A DNA stretch of 64,000 nucleotides from Gnetum montanum. Taxonomy: Eukaryota; Streptophyta; Gnetopsida; Gnetales; Gnetaceae. Every line of letters starts with the position of its first letter. Position 1 is the first letter of the stretch. The translations under genes were made by a program, and so were the position numbers. Below, piece after piece: positions 43,302-55,989 of the stretch. Where the stretch lies: NCBI GenBank assembly GCA_015680685.1, contig MNCI01001040.1:248285-312284 (forward strand). The letters run 5' to 3'. Below the pieces are notes generated by a model. That model was given only the letters and a program-made list of their open reading frames with translations, was not told the DNA's origin and did no database searches.

Positions 43302-44461
43302 TGAAACACCACTAAGAAAATTCATGTTGTAAATTGTAACTTCACCATTAAACTTAAGGCTTAATTTTATTGTAAAATATAAGGTTTGCACTTCATATTC
43401 TACAATCTTACATGTTTCAAATTTTTGGGGCTAAAAAATGCCTAATAAGTTGTTGTACGCTCATTTCCTAGGTGGAAAAAGTTATGTCATGTCTATATTT
43501 GAGCTTGGAAAGACTGAAAATGCCTTGGGAATTGTCAAATTTGGGTTTTTTTATGGGTTTTATGTTGGTCACAGCCAAAAATACACTACAACCACATGCA
43601 ACAAATGTAGAAAATGTTGGGATTTAACTTTCACAGCATGGCCAATATAGTTTTCATGAGATCCATTGTAGCTTTCCAAAGCCAATGTAGTTTTGATGAA
43701 GGCAATGTAGTTTTTAAGGTCAACTTAGTTTTATAGCACTTGGTATAGTTTTTATGGTATTGGGGCATCAAACTTACCATAAGTAAAAAAAATATGTTGG
43801 AAATGATGGCTTGCCACACTTGCAAATTATAGCAATCTATTAGCAATGATGGAAAACAATTTATAGCACCAAAGTAGTTACCAACACCCTATTTAAACCA
43901 AATTTATATACATTATAAAGACTTTTTGGCAAATTGGCAATCCACTAAGCATTAGAGACTCTTAGAGTAATTTCCCAGCATAAAAAAGTTAAGCATTTAC
44001 CCACCATTTTTCATCCAACACAACATATTCAACCTAAGAACCAAAAAAAGGTTTTAGAAATCAAAGCTTGAAAACACCTATATCGTGTGATCAAATATAG
44101 AACACAACTTGCCAGTTTTACTAGACTTCAAGTAGCATTCAGGAAACTCCTTATGCATCTAAGAATACACTTGTACATATTTGAACTCTATTCTTGCAAT
44201 ATTTTTATTAGTATACTAGGAATTGATAGTTCATTTGTTTATGCAAGTTTATTCCAAGTTTGAGTTTTGTGATTTTTCTTAGATTAGATTTGCTTTCTTT
44301 AATAAATTTAATTGCACTATTTACATTTCCCAAGTTCTTGGGTGATCAAAAAAATTGTCTAGGGTACCTTGGATCCTCTTTCCTGGAGGTCCTTAGGATC
44401 CAAGGTTAAACTATTCATAGGGGATCTTTGGTTTTCTAACATCAAATTTTTTGGTGCAACA
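43302..44461 (+). repeat. 5' LTR of H (1160 bp)
   Basis: TGAAACACCACTAAG to GGTGCAACA, partner 48537-49694. An array at 43640-43765 has about six units like CCAATGTAGTTTTGATGAAGG, period about 20 bp. Confidence 0.85.
43640..43765 (+). repeat. CCAATGTAGTTTT tandem array in LTR of H
   Basis: Units: CCAATATAGTTTTCATGAG, CCATTGTAGCTTTC, CCAATGTAGTTTTGATG, CAATGTAGTTTTTAAGG, CAACTTAGTTTTATAG, GGTATAGTTTTTATGG. The same array is in the 3' LTR (48885-48990). Related units recur in the leader of H (44680-44960). Confidence 0.6.
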
Positions 44462-44482
44462 AGTTTTGACACTAGAAGGAGA
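44462..44482 (+). other. Primer-binding region of H (non-Met)
   Basis: AGTTTTGACACTAGAAGGAG follows the LTR. With C-to-T and G-to-A changes reversed it resembles the TTTGGCGCCAGAAGGAG-type sites of Tat/RIRE2-like elements (recalled, tRNA not certain). Confidence 0.45.
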
Positions 44483-45167
44483 GCCTCCATCCACATTCTT
44501 TGCCTGATCCACATCTACCCTTTTCAAAGTCAAGCTTCATAAATTAAAACCTTTTAAAATCCCATTCAAATATGCCAAGGAAGTCAACGTTGCCACCCAT
44601 TCTCCTGCAATTCATACTTAGTGTATCAAGTTCAAGTGGGTTGTGTGTTTCCAAAATTTTCATAGAAATTGCTAGAATTCCTAAAGCTAGCATAGTTTCT
44701 TGTAAAACCTTCTATTTTCTCTTGTTGAAACCCACCTTTGCGCTTTCTAAAGGCTAGTGTAGTTTTGCCCTAATAACCGAACTCCCTACTATGAAATTTT
44801 GTGAGAAAAGCCAACATATTTCTGCCCAAGATTCCAACATATCTTTGAGAAAATATGATTTCAAGGGGAGGTAGTATTCCCACTATAATTTTTCAAGGGG
44901 GGAGTATTCCTAGTGTAGTTCTTGTTGATAAAGCCAACATAGTTATTTTTACCAATACTAAAATTGCCATATTTTGCTAAGTGTAGTACATACCATTGTC
45001 ATTGCATCCTGCACTACACTTGCAATCATAGTTCCAACCATTTTTATAATCATAACTATTTATACATTGGGAAATTCTATTTGTTAAAATTTTTAGTTTA
45101 AAACCAAATTAAATTAGTAGCAATGCCTTTCAGTAAATCAATTGTACTACCCATCAACTTGATAGAC
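44483..45167 (+). other. Leader of H with CCAACATAGTTTT-like repeats
   Basis: No ORF. Units such as GCTAGCATAGTTTC, GCTAGTGTAGTTTTG, GCCAACATATTTC, CCAACATATC, AGTGTAGTTC and GCCAACATAGTTATT lie at 44680-44960 and echo the LTR array. Confidence 0.45.
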
Positions 45168-47040
45168 ATGGCACCCAACCAAGATGTAGTAAGGTATATG
45201 ACCCAAGAGACCTAGTAGTGGTTAAGTGTAGGTAATTGCTCAAAAAAGGGATCAAAGCCTAAATTTTTTTGTGATAAATGAAGAATGCTACAACTTCATT
45301 TATGCCAAAATCCAAGCTAGACTACTCATTCCATGAGTAGAATCTAAGTTCAAACGTGAGTTTGAGTTGATCCATCAAAATGGGAAGGAGTACATTCCTT
45401 CCCCTTATGATAAAATACCACTAAATAATATCCATATGTGCATCTTATCCCAACTCAAAGAGCTATCCTGAAGAGCCTGACAAATTCAAAGCTGAACCAA
45501 AGCTTAATAACTTCATAGGAATCCTTTTCAACAATCAACATCCTAAGCCATTGCATCTAGTTAAACTTCTCTTGCCTCTTCTATGGGGTAGGTTACTCAA
45601 ACCTATTCTCTTCCAACTTATCCTATTATGTTTGGGTCAATGCCCATCATAGTTTTCCACTAGGCATAATTTTTGTCTCAATCAATCTCTCTATTTTCTT
45701 CCATGCCTTTTGCCATGTAGCCTAGATCTACACAGTTGTCCCCTATGGTATTCATCATTTCTCATCCATTTTCATTCAATTGGCCTCATAGTGGGATCCC
45801 AAGTGATCCAAGTATCACATACATCCTTTTCCCCATTTTTTCCACAAATACCAACATAAACCTTGTTCTTATGATTTAGCCCTCATATGAAAATTATTAC
45901 TCAGCCTTTGCCATCATAGCCATTGCCTATTGTAAGGCCACAAGCCTCCCAGCATACACCATATGTACAAATGCCAAAACTTGCTAAAATGCCTTAAGGA
46001 TTGGATTAGGACTTCCAAATGATCCAAGACCTTATGGAGAAGTTATGAAAGATTAAGGCCTCAACTATGCAGATGGTCAAACTTTTATTAGGATGATCCT
46101 ATTAGTTTAGTTGTCCTACAATTAACTATTCCTCCATGAATTCCTAGACTACAATTCACCAAGTACAATGGTGAGGGTGAACCCTATACTTACCTCATCA
46201 TCTTCTGTTATGAGTGCGTACTACTACAGGCTTGGCCTCATACCATAATAAGAATCTTCCCCATGTCTCTTATTGGAAAGGTCTTAAACTGGTGCTATGC
46301 TTTGCCTCAAGGATCTATAGCCTTGCTTGAAGACTTGATTTCATAATTTATAAACCATTTCAAGTACAACTTGAAACAAAATACCATCTTAGACCAACTG
46401 ATGAAAATCAAATAGGGCACCTAAAAACATTTTAGAAGTTCATCCAAAGGTGGAATGATTTATTGAATGAGATTCCTAAACCTATAGCTGAAATCCACCT
46501 TTTGGCCATCTTCAAGAGGACGATCAACAACTTCATCAAGTTTAAACTCTATTACCTTGACTTGTAGTTACTTAGTTAGGCTTTGTCACAAACTAAGAAC
46601 ATAGAAGAAGCTACTAAGGTTAGCCATGATCCCATCTACATGGAGAATAAAAATCAAAAGACATGGAAGGATAAGAAGAATGAGAGACAAAACCATGTGG
46701 TCATGGCCACTATGGCCAAAGATAATAAAACTTCATAGGGGACTAAAATGAGTTAACCCAAGGCCTCTCCCATAACTAACCAACCATCAATATTAGAGGT
46801 CTCTACATCAAACAACACAAGGTCTAACTTCAAGAGGAAAGATCAATCAAGGTATACCAAATTGCCCCTAAAACTGTTTGAACTCCTTAACTAGTTTCTT
46901 AAGAGTGGCCAAATCCAATATAAGTAGATGATTGAGAATGCACATAAGAGGCATGATCGACTATGTGAAATCGTAAGGGATCCCACTCTTACAACCAAGG
47001 ATGAGCCACCTATGCCTAAGTATTTCAAACTTGACCATTC
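45168..47040 (+). pseudogene. gag of element H
   Basis: Start ATG 45168 (MAPNQDVVRYMTQE). The N-terminal part is degraded. The Retrotrans_gag core begins at about 46145: YNGEGEPYTYLIIF, ALPQGSIALLEDL (family LP.GSI.SF..L...F...F), FNHFKYNLKQNTILDQL, then EIHLLAIFKRTINNFIKFKLY. Lys-rich stretches (46640-46700, 46820-46850) follow, then KLPLKLFELLN and MIENAHKRHDRLCEI, ending with DPTLTTKDEPPMPKYF near 47030. This core type is that of Tat-lineage gypsy gags. Confidence 0.7.
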
Positions 47041-47442
47041 TTAAAGTTGTTTTACCTCTTGAATTGTAGGTTCCATTGCTCAAAGTGGCTCTATTTGACT
47101 TCATAAAGGATGAGAAAAACAATAATTCTTGTATCATTGACCTAGATTTAGTGGAAGAGTAGTGAATAAAAATGCTTACTTGCATCAACCGATGGCAAGA
47201 ATGGTAGAACAACAACATTGCCATAACCCAAATAAGTGAAAGATCAAGGAAGGAGACCTGGTCCTTAAGGTTATTCTCAAGCATGCTAACAAGTTCTCAA
47301 CTAATTGGGAGGGGTCTTTCTTGGTTACCAAAACCTATGATAATGGAACCTTTAGAGTGACAGACATGGATGGAAAAGAATTGGATGGAAAAGAATTGGC
47401 CAATCTAGTCAACCATTCTTATCTCAAACCTTATTACATCTA
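47041..47442 (+). pseudogene. Integrase C-terminal end of element H
   Basis: Frames give KVALFDFIKDEKNNNS, IIDLDLVEE and then KIKEGDLVLKVILKHANKF, NWEGSFLVTKTYDNGTFRV, DMDGKEL and ANLVNHSYLKPYYI. These correspond to the Tat-type C-terminal domain (F.VGDLVLRKV...GKL.PNWEGPY.V......GAY.L.DLDG..L...WN..HLKKYY). A 15-bp unit is duplicated in tandem at 47368-47397, giving DGKEL twice. Everything between the gag end and here is missing. Confidence 0.78.
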
Positions 47443-48536
47443 ACATGATCTTCTTTAGGGGTATAAATCACTATTGACATTGATGGCCTTCACAACTAAT
47501 AATAAGAGATCTTGCATGTTCTTTATCTATATCTCTCTCTTTGTTTGACATAATAAATACATTGTAAAATTTTGTAAATCTAATGTGCATCGCACAAATC
47601 TCTCCATACTATAATGAGAGTGACCTATGGTGGTCTAGCTTGATGGTTGTATCATATAGCTCCATGAAATGTATTGTAACAACATGTTTTCTTTGTCTTA
47701 TTTCTTGACCTCTAGGAGTTGTGCTTATAGGATGAAGGCTAAAGTCATTGTGAAGTTATAGCTCACCATGACAACAAGTTACTAGGTGACCTTGATGCAT
47801 GAGATTTGATTAGCTTGTCCTACTATATCAAGAGTGCTTATCTTTAATCACCTTCATTACCACTCTTTAAGCCAAATCCCATTTCCTAATTATATCCTTC
47901 CTTACCCTAAACAACAATGATGACCCATGTTTGACACACATGCATTGTGGCTAGGTGATATCTCCTTCATCATGCTCCATTGTTAAGTTTGTTGAATGAA
48001 ACACATCTCATTCAATGAGAAAACCAAACTAAGTCTAGCATTGGTAGTGAAGGCCATTGAAGGCTTCTCCATGTGAAAAAAAAGAAAAAAAAAGAGGGAA
48101 AGAAAATTGCCAAGAAGTTGAAAGACCAATGAAGCCCAAAAGATAGATCAATGGATCCAGAAAAATAAAGGAAGGAGCCTAATGGCCAAAGAAACCTTGA
48201 AGTTGAGTGTTGGTTCCTCAAAAACATTACTAAGTAACCAACACTTTAAAGCAGGAAGTGTGAAGATCACATCGATTAGCCAAAGTATCACTACCATACT
48301 GTAACATTGATTTCAACATACGAAAATCTTTATTAACCCCTTTGACCACTTCATTGTAATTGAATGTAGCCTTTACCTTATGTCCTCTCATCATCATGAG
48401 CACTCTTTAGCATAGTTTGATAGCTACACAATCAAGCACAAAGAGGAAACATTGTTAATAGACTTGTGGTGGTGTTTTGCATCCTTTGTTGATGTCTCTT
48501 AGGTTAAACCTCAAAACATCAACAAAGAGGGGCCAA
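47443..48536 (+). other. 3' untranslated region of H and polypurine tract
   Basis: No ORF recognised. The last 15 bases, ACAAAGAGGGGCCAA (48522-48536), form the polypurine tract directly before the LTR. A purine run GAAAAAAAAGAAAAAAAAAG lies at 48075-48095. Confidence 0.6.
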
Positions 48537-49694
48537 TGAAACATCACTAAGAAAATTCATGTTGCAAATTGTAACCTTCACAATTAAACTTGAGGTTAAA
48601 TTGTATTGTAAAATATAAGGTTTATAGTTCATAGCCTACAATCTTGCATATTTAAACTTTGTGAGACTAAAGGATGCCTCATAAATTGTTAAAGACTTAC
48701 TTATAAGGTGGAAAAAGTTATGTCATGTGTATATTTGGGCTTGGAAAGGTTGAAAATGCGTTAGAAACTACCAAATTTGGATTTTTCATCAGTTTTATGT
48801 TGGTCACAACCAAAACTAGGCTAGAACTAGCTACAACCAATGTAGGAAATGTTAGTTTTTAATTTTCATAGGAAGACCAACATTATTTTCATAAGACCCA
48901 GTGTAGCTTTTCAAGGCTAGCATTCTTTTGATGAAGGAAATGTATTTTTCAAGGTCAACTTACTTTTTATAGCACTCAACATAGTTTTAATGGCCTTGAG
49001 GCATCAAACTTATCATACATTAAAAAGTACACTAGAAATGATGGCCTACCACACTTGCAAATTACAATAATCTATTAGAAATCATGGTAGAAATTTTATA
49101 GCACCAAAGTAGACACCAATGATCTATTTAAACCAAATTTAAATATGTTACAAATTTTTTTTTGTAAAATGGAAATTGATCAAGAATTAGAGACTCTTAG
49201 AGAAATTTCCCAATAGCAAAAAGTCAAGCATTTACCCATCATTTTTCAACCAACACCATAGATCCATCTTGAGAACTAGTAAGGGGTTTCATAAATTGAA
49301 GCTTAGACGCATATGGATCATGCAACCAATAATATAACACTACCTACTAGTTTCACTAGAATTTAAGAATCATTTAGGTAATTCCTTATGCATCTAAGCA
49401 CACACTTGTATACCTTTGAACTCTATTCTTATTACATTTTTGTTGTTTTAATAGAAATTGACAGTTCATTTTTTTATGCAAGTTTATTCCAAGTTTGAAT
49501 TTTTTGCTTTTTCTTATATTAGATCTACATTCTCTATTAAATTTAATTACACTATTCACATTTCCCAAGTCCTTAAGTGATTGACAAGATTGTCTAGGAT
49601 ACCTTTGATCCTCTTTCTTAGAGGCCCTTGGGATTCAAGTTTAAACTATTTGTTGGGAATCTTTTGTTTTCTAGCATTGAGTTTTTCTAGTACA
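48537..49694 (+). repeat. 3' LTR of H (1158 bp)
   Basis: TGAAACATCACTAAG to CTAGTACA, near-colinear with 43302-44461, followed within three bases by ATGTA and the resumed gag of F. Confidence 0.85.
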
Positions 49695-49697
49695 AGA

Positions 49698-50480
49698 ATG
49701 TAGCCTTGGGTAGGTATTACTCTCTTTTATACCAATGTCCATACCATGCTTTATCTCAAAGGGAACAACTTTGCAATGTGATAGATGGAATCAAAAATAA
49801 AACTAGAGAGACTCTTGTAGTTTATGCCCAAGTTATATTGCTAGAAATAAGGGTCTATTGGATCCAAAGGATTACTAATGAAGTGACCAAGGAAGAAGAA
49901 GAACTTAAAAAGTGAGTGTAGAGGAGTACAATAGAGACCCCACCATTTGAAAAAGGAAAGTACGTCTCTACAATCTTGAGGAGGAAGCATCACTGGAAGA
50001 AGTCTAATAAAGGAAGACCTTGCTAATTCAAAAATCCATCACAAGGATATTGGCTAAATTACACAAAATATGAGACCTATTGGATAAGAAGTTCCAAACT
50101 ACTCTAAAGAGTGTGGAAGAGAAAATAGAGTAGGGGAATCAAGATAAGAATAGAAGGAGAATAAAGAATACAAGAAAGAATTACTATCAATAAAAAGGTA
50201 AGGCTGTAGTTGTTGATTAAGTTGTAGATTATGAAATAGAAGAAGAAAGATGTAACATATACCAATATGAACATCCCAAGGGATGTTGTCTTGTATTGTC
50301 ACATCTACAAGAATCTAGGGTCTATGCCTTGAAGCTAAAATTTGCAAAAGGCAACCACCTAGGAGATTGCCTTATCCATAAGGTAATTATTGGTAGTAGT
50401 TTCACTAATAATAGTATTATCTAAGTGGAGTACCACCTCAACCTTAATATCATTATCATCAATGAAAAAACCCACAGTTG
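49698..50480 (+). pseudogene. gag of element F, second part with zinc knuckle
   Basis: Resumes with VALGRYYSLLYQCPYHALSQ (family ALERYYSLLHQ.PGHGFS), IDGIKNKTRETL and a Glu/Lys-rich part to 49915, then a Lys-rich linker. The zinc knuckle CNIYQYEHPKGCC lies near 50252-50290. As in A, the second Cys is Tyr. LSHLQES follows. Rejoining at the H insertion gives a continuous match to gag of A and B. Confidence 0.8.
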
Positions 50481-51029
50481 TAGGGGATTCCATTGCTAAG
50501 GCAGCAATATCCTTACTACCTGCTAGACTTGTATGGATATTATGTCCAACAACCTGTATCTCCTAGTGGCTCTACAAGCCACACTTTTGTTTCCTATCAC
50601 TATTATCCCTTTGAATATCATAGATAAACCACTCTATGAGCTAAATATTCTTTCACTTATCATTATTCATTACAATAATTTACACTTTACAATTCTGTTT
50701 CTTTGCCACCTACACTACTTATGCAAGGTGAAATACCATTGCAACCTTAGCAATGCAGTTCCATGTGAACTATGAACTTACAACTAGATGATAATTCAAG
50801 TGGTTCTAAGCATAAGCCCTAGAAAATGGCTTTCTTCAAACCTAGTAGTTCATCTAAATTCTCACAGGTATCTATGGCTACTAATAATTCATAAACTACT
50901 TCAAAAATCACTAACAAGCCTCCTTCAAATCAAAGGTCCTAAAATGTACATACTATCATATTAACTCATGTAGTTATATACTAGATTAAGACAAGACACC
51001 TTCACAAAAGAATATCTAACCTTTAAAGT
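50481..51029 (+). pseudogene. gag-protease linker of F
   Basis: A Tyr/Ser/Pro/Thr-rich degraded linker equivalent to 17300-17860 of A. No motif. Confidence 0.4.
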
Positions 51030-51440
51030 TCTCTAATTTATTTATAGATTGCAAGAAATGATTCCTGAAAAGCTCTACTAGACTTAGGTTCTATGGTAAA
51101 CTTAATCTCACAAGAAATGTATAAAACTTGAAACATACTTTCACTAAAGAAATGTAACATCAGATTAGAGCTTGTTGATCAATACATCACCATTCTCTTG
51201 GAACTAGTGAAGGATATTATCATCGTTGTTTATACATGGTTCTATCCAACAAATTTCTTGGTCATCCATGTAGAAAACTATAAGGGGGACTTTTAAATTA
51301 TTATGGAAAAGGCTAGGCTAAGCATAATTGATTCTAAGTTAGGGATCATAGACCTCTCCTTGGAAATCTTTAAGGAAAATAAATTTGAAAAGGTCAAGAA
51401 GAAGAGGGTTCCATGCATCGTGTATAGTGACATAGGGTAC
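51030..51440 (+). pseudogene. Aspartic protease of element F
   Basis: KALLDLGSMVNLISQEMYKT (about 51068-51128) keeps the catalytic Asp in D-L-G. LELVKDIIIVVYTWFYPTNFLVIHVENYKG and IIDLSLEIFKENKF follow, matching A. Stops are few, but the GRPF-like motif is degraded (IIMEKARLS). Confidence 0.8.
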
Positions 51441-51849
51441 TATTGCATTTAGAGAATATGGGCTATTAAGAGCACATCCATCACAACATGCAAGAAGTAT
51501 GCTGAAATAGTAGATGTACAAAGGCACTTATATGCAACAACCACAAAAAAAGAGGGTACACAGTAACTATAATAGATATTAGCTATAGTTCAAAAATATG
51601 CATGAAAATAGTTGAAATCCTCATAGGTGCTTATATTAATAAGATGAATGAAATGAAGCATAGTTAGAGCCAACTCTTCCACATAGAATATAGGGAAAAA
51701 GTAATCTAGGATAATTCTATACAAGAGCTCCTTGAGTTCAAATCTTTATCATTAACTTTGGAATATGTATTTATTAATAATGATAAATTCGCAATCATTA
51801 ATGTCAACCTCACTAAGGAGAAAAATGAAAAGCTACTAAAAGTAGTAAA

Positions 51850-53215
51850 AAATGGCCAATAGTCTTTTCTTGGTCATATGATAAATTTATAGGAATAGAT
51901 CCATGCATATGCCAATATCAAATCTATATAGACTCTACTATTAAACCTAAGAGGCATCCACAAAGGAAGTTGAATTCAAAATTAAAGCAATTTGTAAAGA
52001 ATGAAGTCAAAAAAATTCTCAAAGTAGGATTCATCTATTTGGTGGCAAAAAGTGAGTGGGTAAGTTTCCTTGTTATTGTGCCAAAGAAATAAGGATAATG
52101 AAGATTTTGTATAGACTTTAGGCTATTGAACATGGCTACATTTAAAGATCATTTTCTATTTCCATTCATCAACCAAGTTTTTAATATAATTATAGGGAAT
52201 ATTTATTACAATTTTTTGGATGGGTATAGTGGATATAACTGAATACAAATTTCTCTATAAGATTAGGCCAAAATAACTTTTCAGTCCTTGGGAAACTTTT
52301 TCATATAAGAAGATGCTCTTTGGCCTCTACAATACCTTGGCAACTTTCCAATGCTTAGTTCTAAGCATATTTTAGTAGCAAATTGGTAGTGGTATGGAAG
52401 TCTTCATAGATGAATTCTTCACTTATGACACTAATTTTGAACAAACATTGGACCATCTTCAATAGATATTAAAATGATGTGTAGAGATAAACTTGCAGAT
52501 CAATTGGTAGAAAATCCACTTAATGGTACAAGAATGCATTGTCTTAGGGCATATAATTTTAGGGAAAGAAATTGAGGTGGATCCTAAAAAGTTAAGGACA
52601 ATCTAGAAAATAACCAAATAACTCAAACTATTAAATATGTGAGATCAGTCCTTGGTCATACTGGTTACTAGAGACATTGCATTGATAGCTTCTCTAAAAT
52701 CACCAACTCACTAGTAGAGCTTACTAAGAAGGATGCAACTTTTGAATGGACTATGGAGTGAAAAAAGCATTCAAATACTTGATGAAGAAGCTCATAGATA
52801 CTCCAATTCTATGTTTCCTTCATTGATTCAAACCATTTCACATCATGAAAGATGTATTGAACTACATATTGGGAGTAATATTGACACAAATGGATGATTA
52901 AAAATGACCATATTATATCCATTATGCAAGAACTAGTGTGGATGTCCAACTCAATTACACCAGCATAGAAAAAGAACTCATGATGGTGGTGTATGCCTTA
53001 GAAAAATTCAAGAAATCTATGCTTGGATACCCAATTTTTGTGCACATTAATTATAATGCAACATGTTTCATGATGAACAAGCTAGTAATAAGTCCTCATG
53101 TCATATAGTGATTGGTGGTCTTACAAGAGTTTTATTTTATCATGATATATAGAAAAGGGACTAAGAATGTAGTTACAAATCATTTGTCTTAGTTAATATG
53201 GACTAGCAAAGATAA
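51850..53215 (+). pseudogene. Reverse transcriptase and RNase H of element F
   Basis: LKQFVKNEVKKILKVGFIY (51985-52040), FLVIVPKK, FCIDFRLLNMATFKDHF, YYNFLDGYSGYN, a frame change after 52270, then the catalytic box as VFIDEF (about 52400) with the second Asp changed to Glu. LGHIILGKEIEVDPKKL and NSLVELTKKDATFEWTM follow. RNase H is seen as FHIMKDVLNYILGVILT (about 52840), SIEKELMMVVYALEKF and VHINYNATCFMMNK. Several frameshifts; not functional. Confidence 0.85.
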
Positions 53216-53289
53216 CAAAGAGCTCTTATTCAATGAATTTGTAGATGAACTTCTCTTTGCTAAGGTAACTGAAGTTTATGCACCAAGGG

Positions 53290-54485
53290 TTACAAATTGT
53301 TTTGATGAGTTTCTCTCATATCTACTCACATAGGAGATTGATACTAAATGGTATTATAGGAGTAAATAATAGTTTCTTCACTAGGTTAAACACTACACGA
53401 AGATTAATGTAAACTACTACAAGGTTTGTGTCTATGATGTATACCTGATGCAAATTAATTAAGAGTTCTTCAAGACACTCATGAGGGCCTTTGTAGGGGC
53501 CACTATGTAAGAAGGAGGACAACCACAATGATTCTAATGTAAGATACATTTGGCTAATAATGTTTAGGAACACTCATTCTTTTTTCCATTCTTACAAGAG
53601 GTGTTAACAAGATGAAGGAATGATAAAAAGAATGGAAGGGTTTCAAAAATTAATTCAATCATTAGAGAATTGACTTCATGAGATCCATCACTTTCATGTC
53701 TAGTAGAAAATTCTACAATATTATTTTCATTGACTACTATACCAAGTGGGCTCAAGCTACAATCATTTCTGATTGTACATATGCTACTATAGCTTACTTT
53801 TTTTAACAACATGTGGTAAATAGGCTTGGTGTACCTAGATCAATAATTTCTGATAAAGGAACACATTTTATAGGTGCTACCTTTTGCAAGTTAATGCAAT
53901 GCTTGTGTGTACAAAATAAACTCACAACATCCTATCACCCCCAAGCCAATAGTCAAGTAAAGGTAACAAATAGGGAAATCACACAAATTCTAATGCAAAC
54001 CATCAATAGATATTGAAAAGATTAGAGAACTAAAATCAACGATGTCCTTTGGATATATCACTCAACATGGAAACTTCCTATAGACTACTCTTCCTATGAT
54101 TTAGTATATGGAAAGTTACCCAAACTTATAATTTAAATTGAATACTATACACTGACAACTGCTTGTGAGCATGGCTTAGACATTAACCTAGCTAGATGAA
54201 AAATGAAGAGTAGCTCTAATGCTAAATGAAGTGCACAAGGTACAAAATAAATAATGTCACAACACATAGATCAAGAAAGTCATATTCAAACTAGGAAACA
54301 ATATTATCTATTGGAATCCCATGCATATGTCACAATGAACTAAGTTCTAGATATTATGGAAAGGACCTTACATCATACACTCAAATTGTCCTTCTAAGGC
54401 TATGATAATTTATCATCCAACAAGCCCCCAACAACACATGTTATTCAACATCCATCAACTCAAACCATTCATAGACTTCTAAGTA
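53290..54485 (+). pseudogene. Integrase of element F
   Basis: A degraded zinc-binding part (53420-53600) is followed by the core: MVNRLGVPRSIISDKGTHFIGATF (53813 on) keeps the second catalytic Asp, then SYHPQANSQVKVTNREI (about 53930-53980) with the catalytic Glu. The C-terminal part has SYDLVYGKLPKL (about 54092) and FKLGNNIIYWNPM (about 54290). The text is close to the integrase of A. It ends about 70 bp before the post-pol polypurine-like motif. Confidence 0.87.
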
Positions 54486-54554
54486 ACTAGCGATACCACT
54501 AACATCACTAATTAAGAACAAGCTCATTCTATTTTCCAAATCTCCTCCTTTCAA

Positions 54555-54572
54555 CTTAGTCGTGGGGAGATA
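54555..54572 (+). other. Second polypurine-tract-like motif after pol (element F)
   Basis: CTTAGTCGTGGGGAGATA shares AGTCGTGGGG exactly with the polypurine tract of C1 and corresponds to the motif at 21473-21492 of A. Confidence 0.55.
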
Positions 54573-55989
54573 TTCATCTATCATAATATCTTGATGAGGG
54601 TCAAATATTTTTCTTCTTTTTGTTTTGTTATATTCTTTATATATTTTGTAATTTTGTAATATTTTATTGATTATTTTATATATTTGCTTGTTATTTTCTT
54701 ATTATTTTCATTTAGTCTTACTTGAAATCTTTGATTTTGTTCCATGGCTACTATAAATTTTAATAATTTTTGAATGTAGCTATAAAAGTTATAATTGATT
54801 AAAAAAGTCCAACTTTGTTCTTGGATTATGTTCTCTACTGATAGCCTATCATTTTTTTGTGGTATTGGGTAGTGGGTTCACAACATCCACCTATTTGAGT
54901 TTGCATCATGGGAACATGAAGGTTATTTTACATTAAACTAAAAGTAACATATGATCTAGTTAACCAATGAATTGGGAAAGGATCAAGTGGTAATGAAAAA
55001 GGATGTGACCTCGAGGAAGTTTGTTTTGTTCTTTTCTCAACTTTCTTGTTTAGTTCTATGACTTCTCATTGGTAAGCATCATTCCTATTATTGACCATAA
55101 AAGGAAGCATGTTACTGTATTGTGTGATTTCCATCAAAAACCATAACAACAAGAATTTAAAAAATACTCCTTTAACAATATTATGAGATGTAAGATTTGG
55201 CTTTGGAACTAAAAATATGTTATTGATACTTGAAGGGACCCCTGTAACTAGGGTTTTACCTACTTCCTTCTTCTCTTTTCTTCTTTTCTTGGAGTGATGG
55301 TTGACCCTTGTGGTTGTCATAGGTTCTTGATGGTAGAAGAAAAGGAATACATCAATGAGAGATAATTGTAATTGTAATGGACTTGGCCTAAACCTGGAAT
55401 AGGTATCAAATCATCTTAATAAAATTTTTTACTAAGGATCCCATGTGATCATGATGTGGCTTATTCATTTATCATTATCTATCTACCATTAATGTATTCC
55501 ATTTTCTCTCACCTTACTACCTCATGCCATGGTAAATTGATAATTTTATTTGATACTTTACATAACCCTAAGACAATCCCTTACAAGGATATAAAGTTTA
55601 ATGTAAACCAACCATTCATCATCCTGGGTGCCTATGGACTCCTTGTGATGAGTTTATGCAAAGGCATATGAGGTATAAGCCTACTTTGGGGAGGATAAAC
55701 TTGCATATATTTTGGATTACTTTAAGTTCAATTCTGTAATCAAAGCCCTCATTAAAATCTTGATCATTTCCATTGCTTGAAACATCAAGTTTTTTCTTGA
55801 CTTAGGCATAAGAAACATCCTTCAGTAACTTATATTACATGCTCAAATTACTCCAATGTCTTAAAACATACTCTCAATTGTATTGTTACTAAGATTTTCT
55901 AGATTTTTTCTTTTATTTAGCTCTTGTTTTGATTCAAAAATCATTTAAAATTTCTTGATATCTTAAGTAAAATATATATCCATAAATAG

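Larger units (their letters stand above)
43302..49697 (+). mobile_element. Tat-like gypsy element H, pol-deleted (6.4 kb)
   Basis: LTRs 43302-44461 and 48537-49694 begin TGAAACAYCAC. The element interrupts gag of F. Flanks ATGCA (43297-43301) and ATGTA (49698-49702) are a likely target duplication with one transition; two or three bases at the right end are not well assigned. Inside: primer site, repeat-rich leader, gag, and only the C-terminal end of integrase. Protease, RT, RNase H and most of integrase are deleted. Confidence 0.82.

Noticed and set aside
48060-48110. Purine run GAAAAAAAAGAAAAAAAAAG as a polypurine tract
   Set aside because: The LTR starts 430 bp downstream, directly after a different tract (48522-48536).
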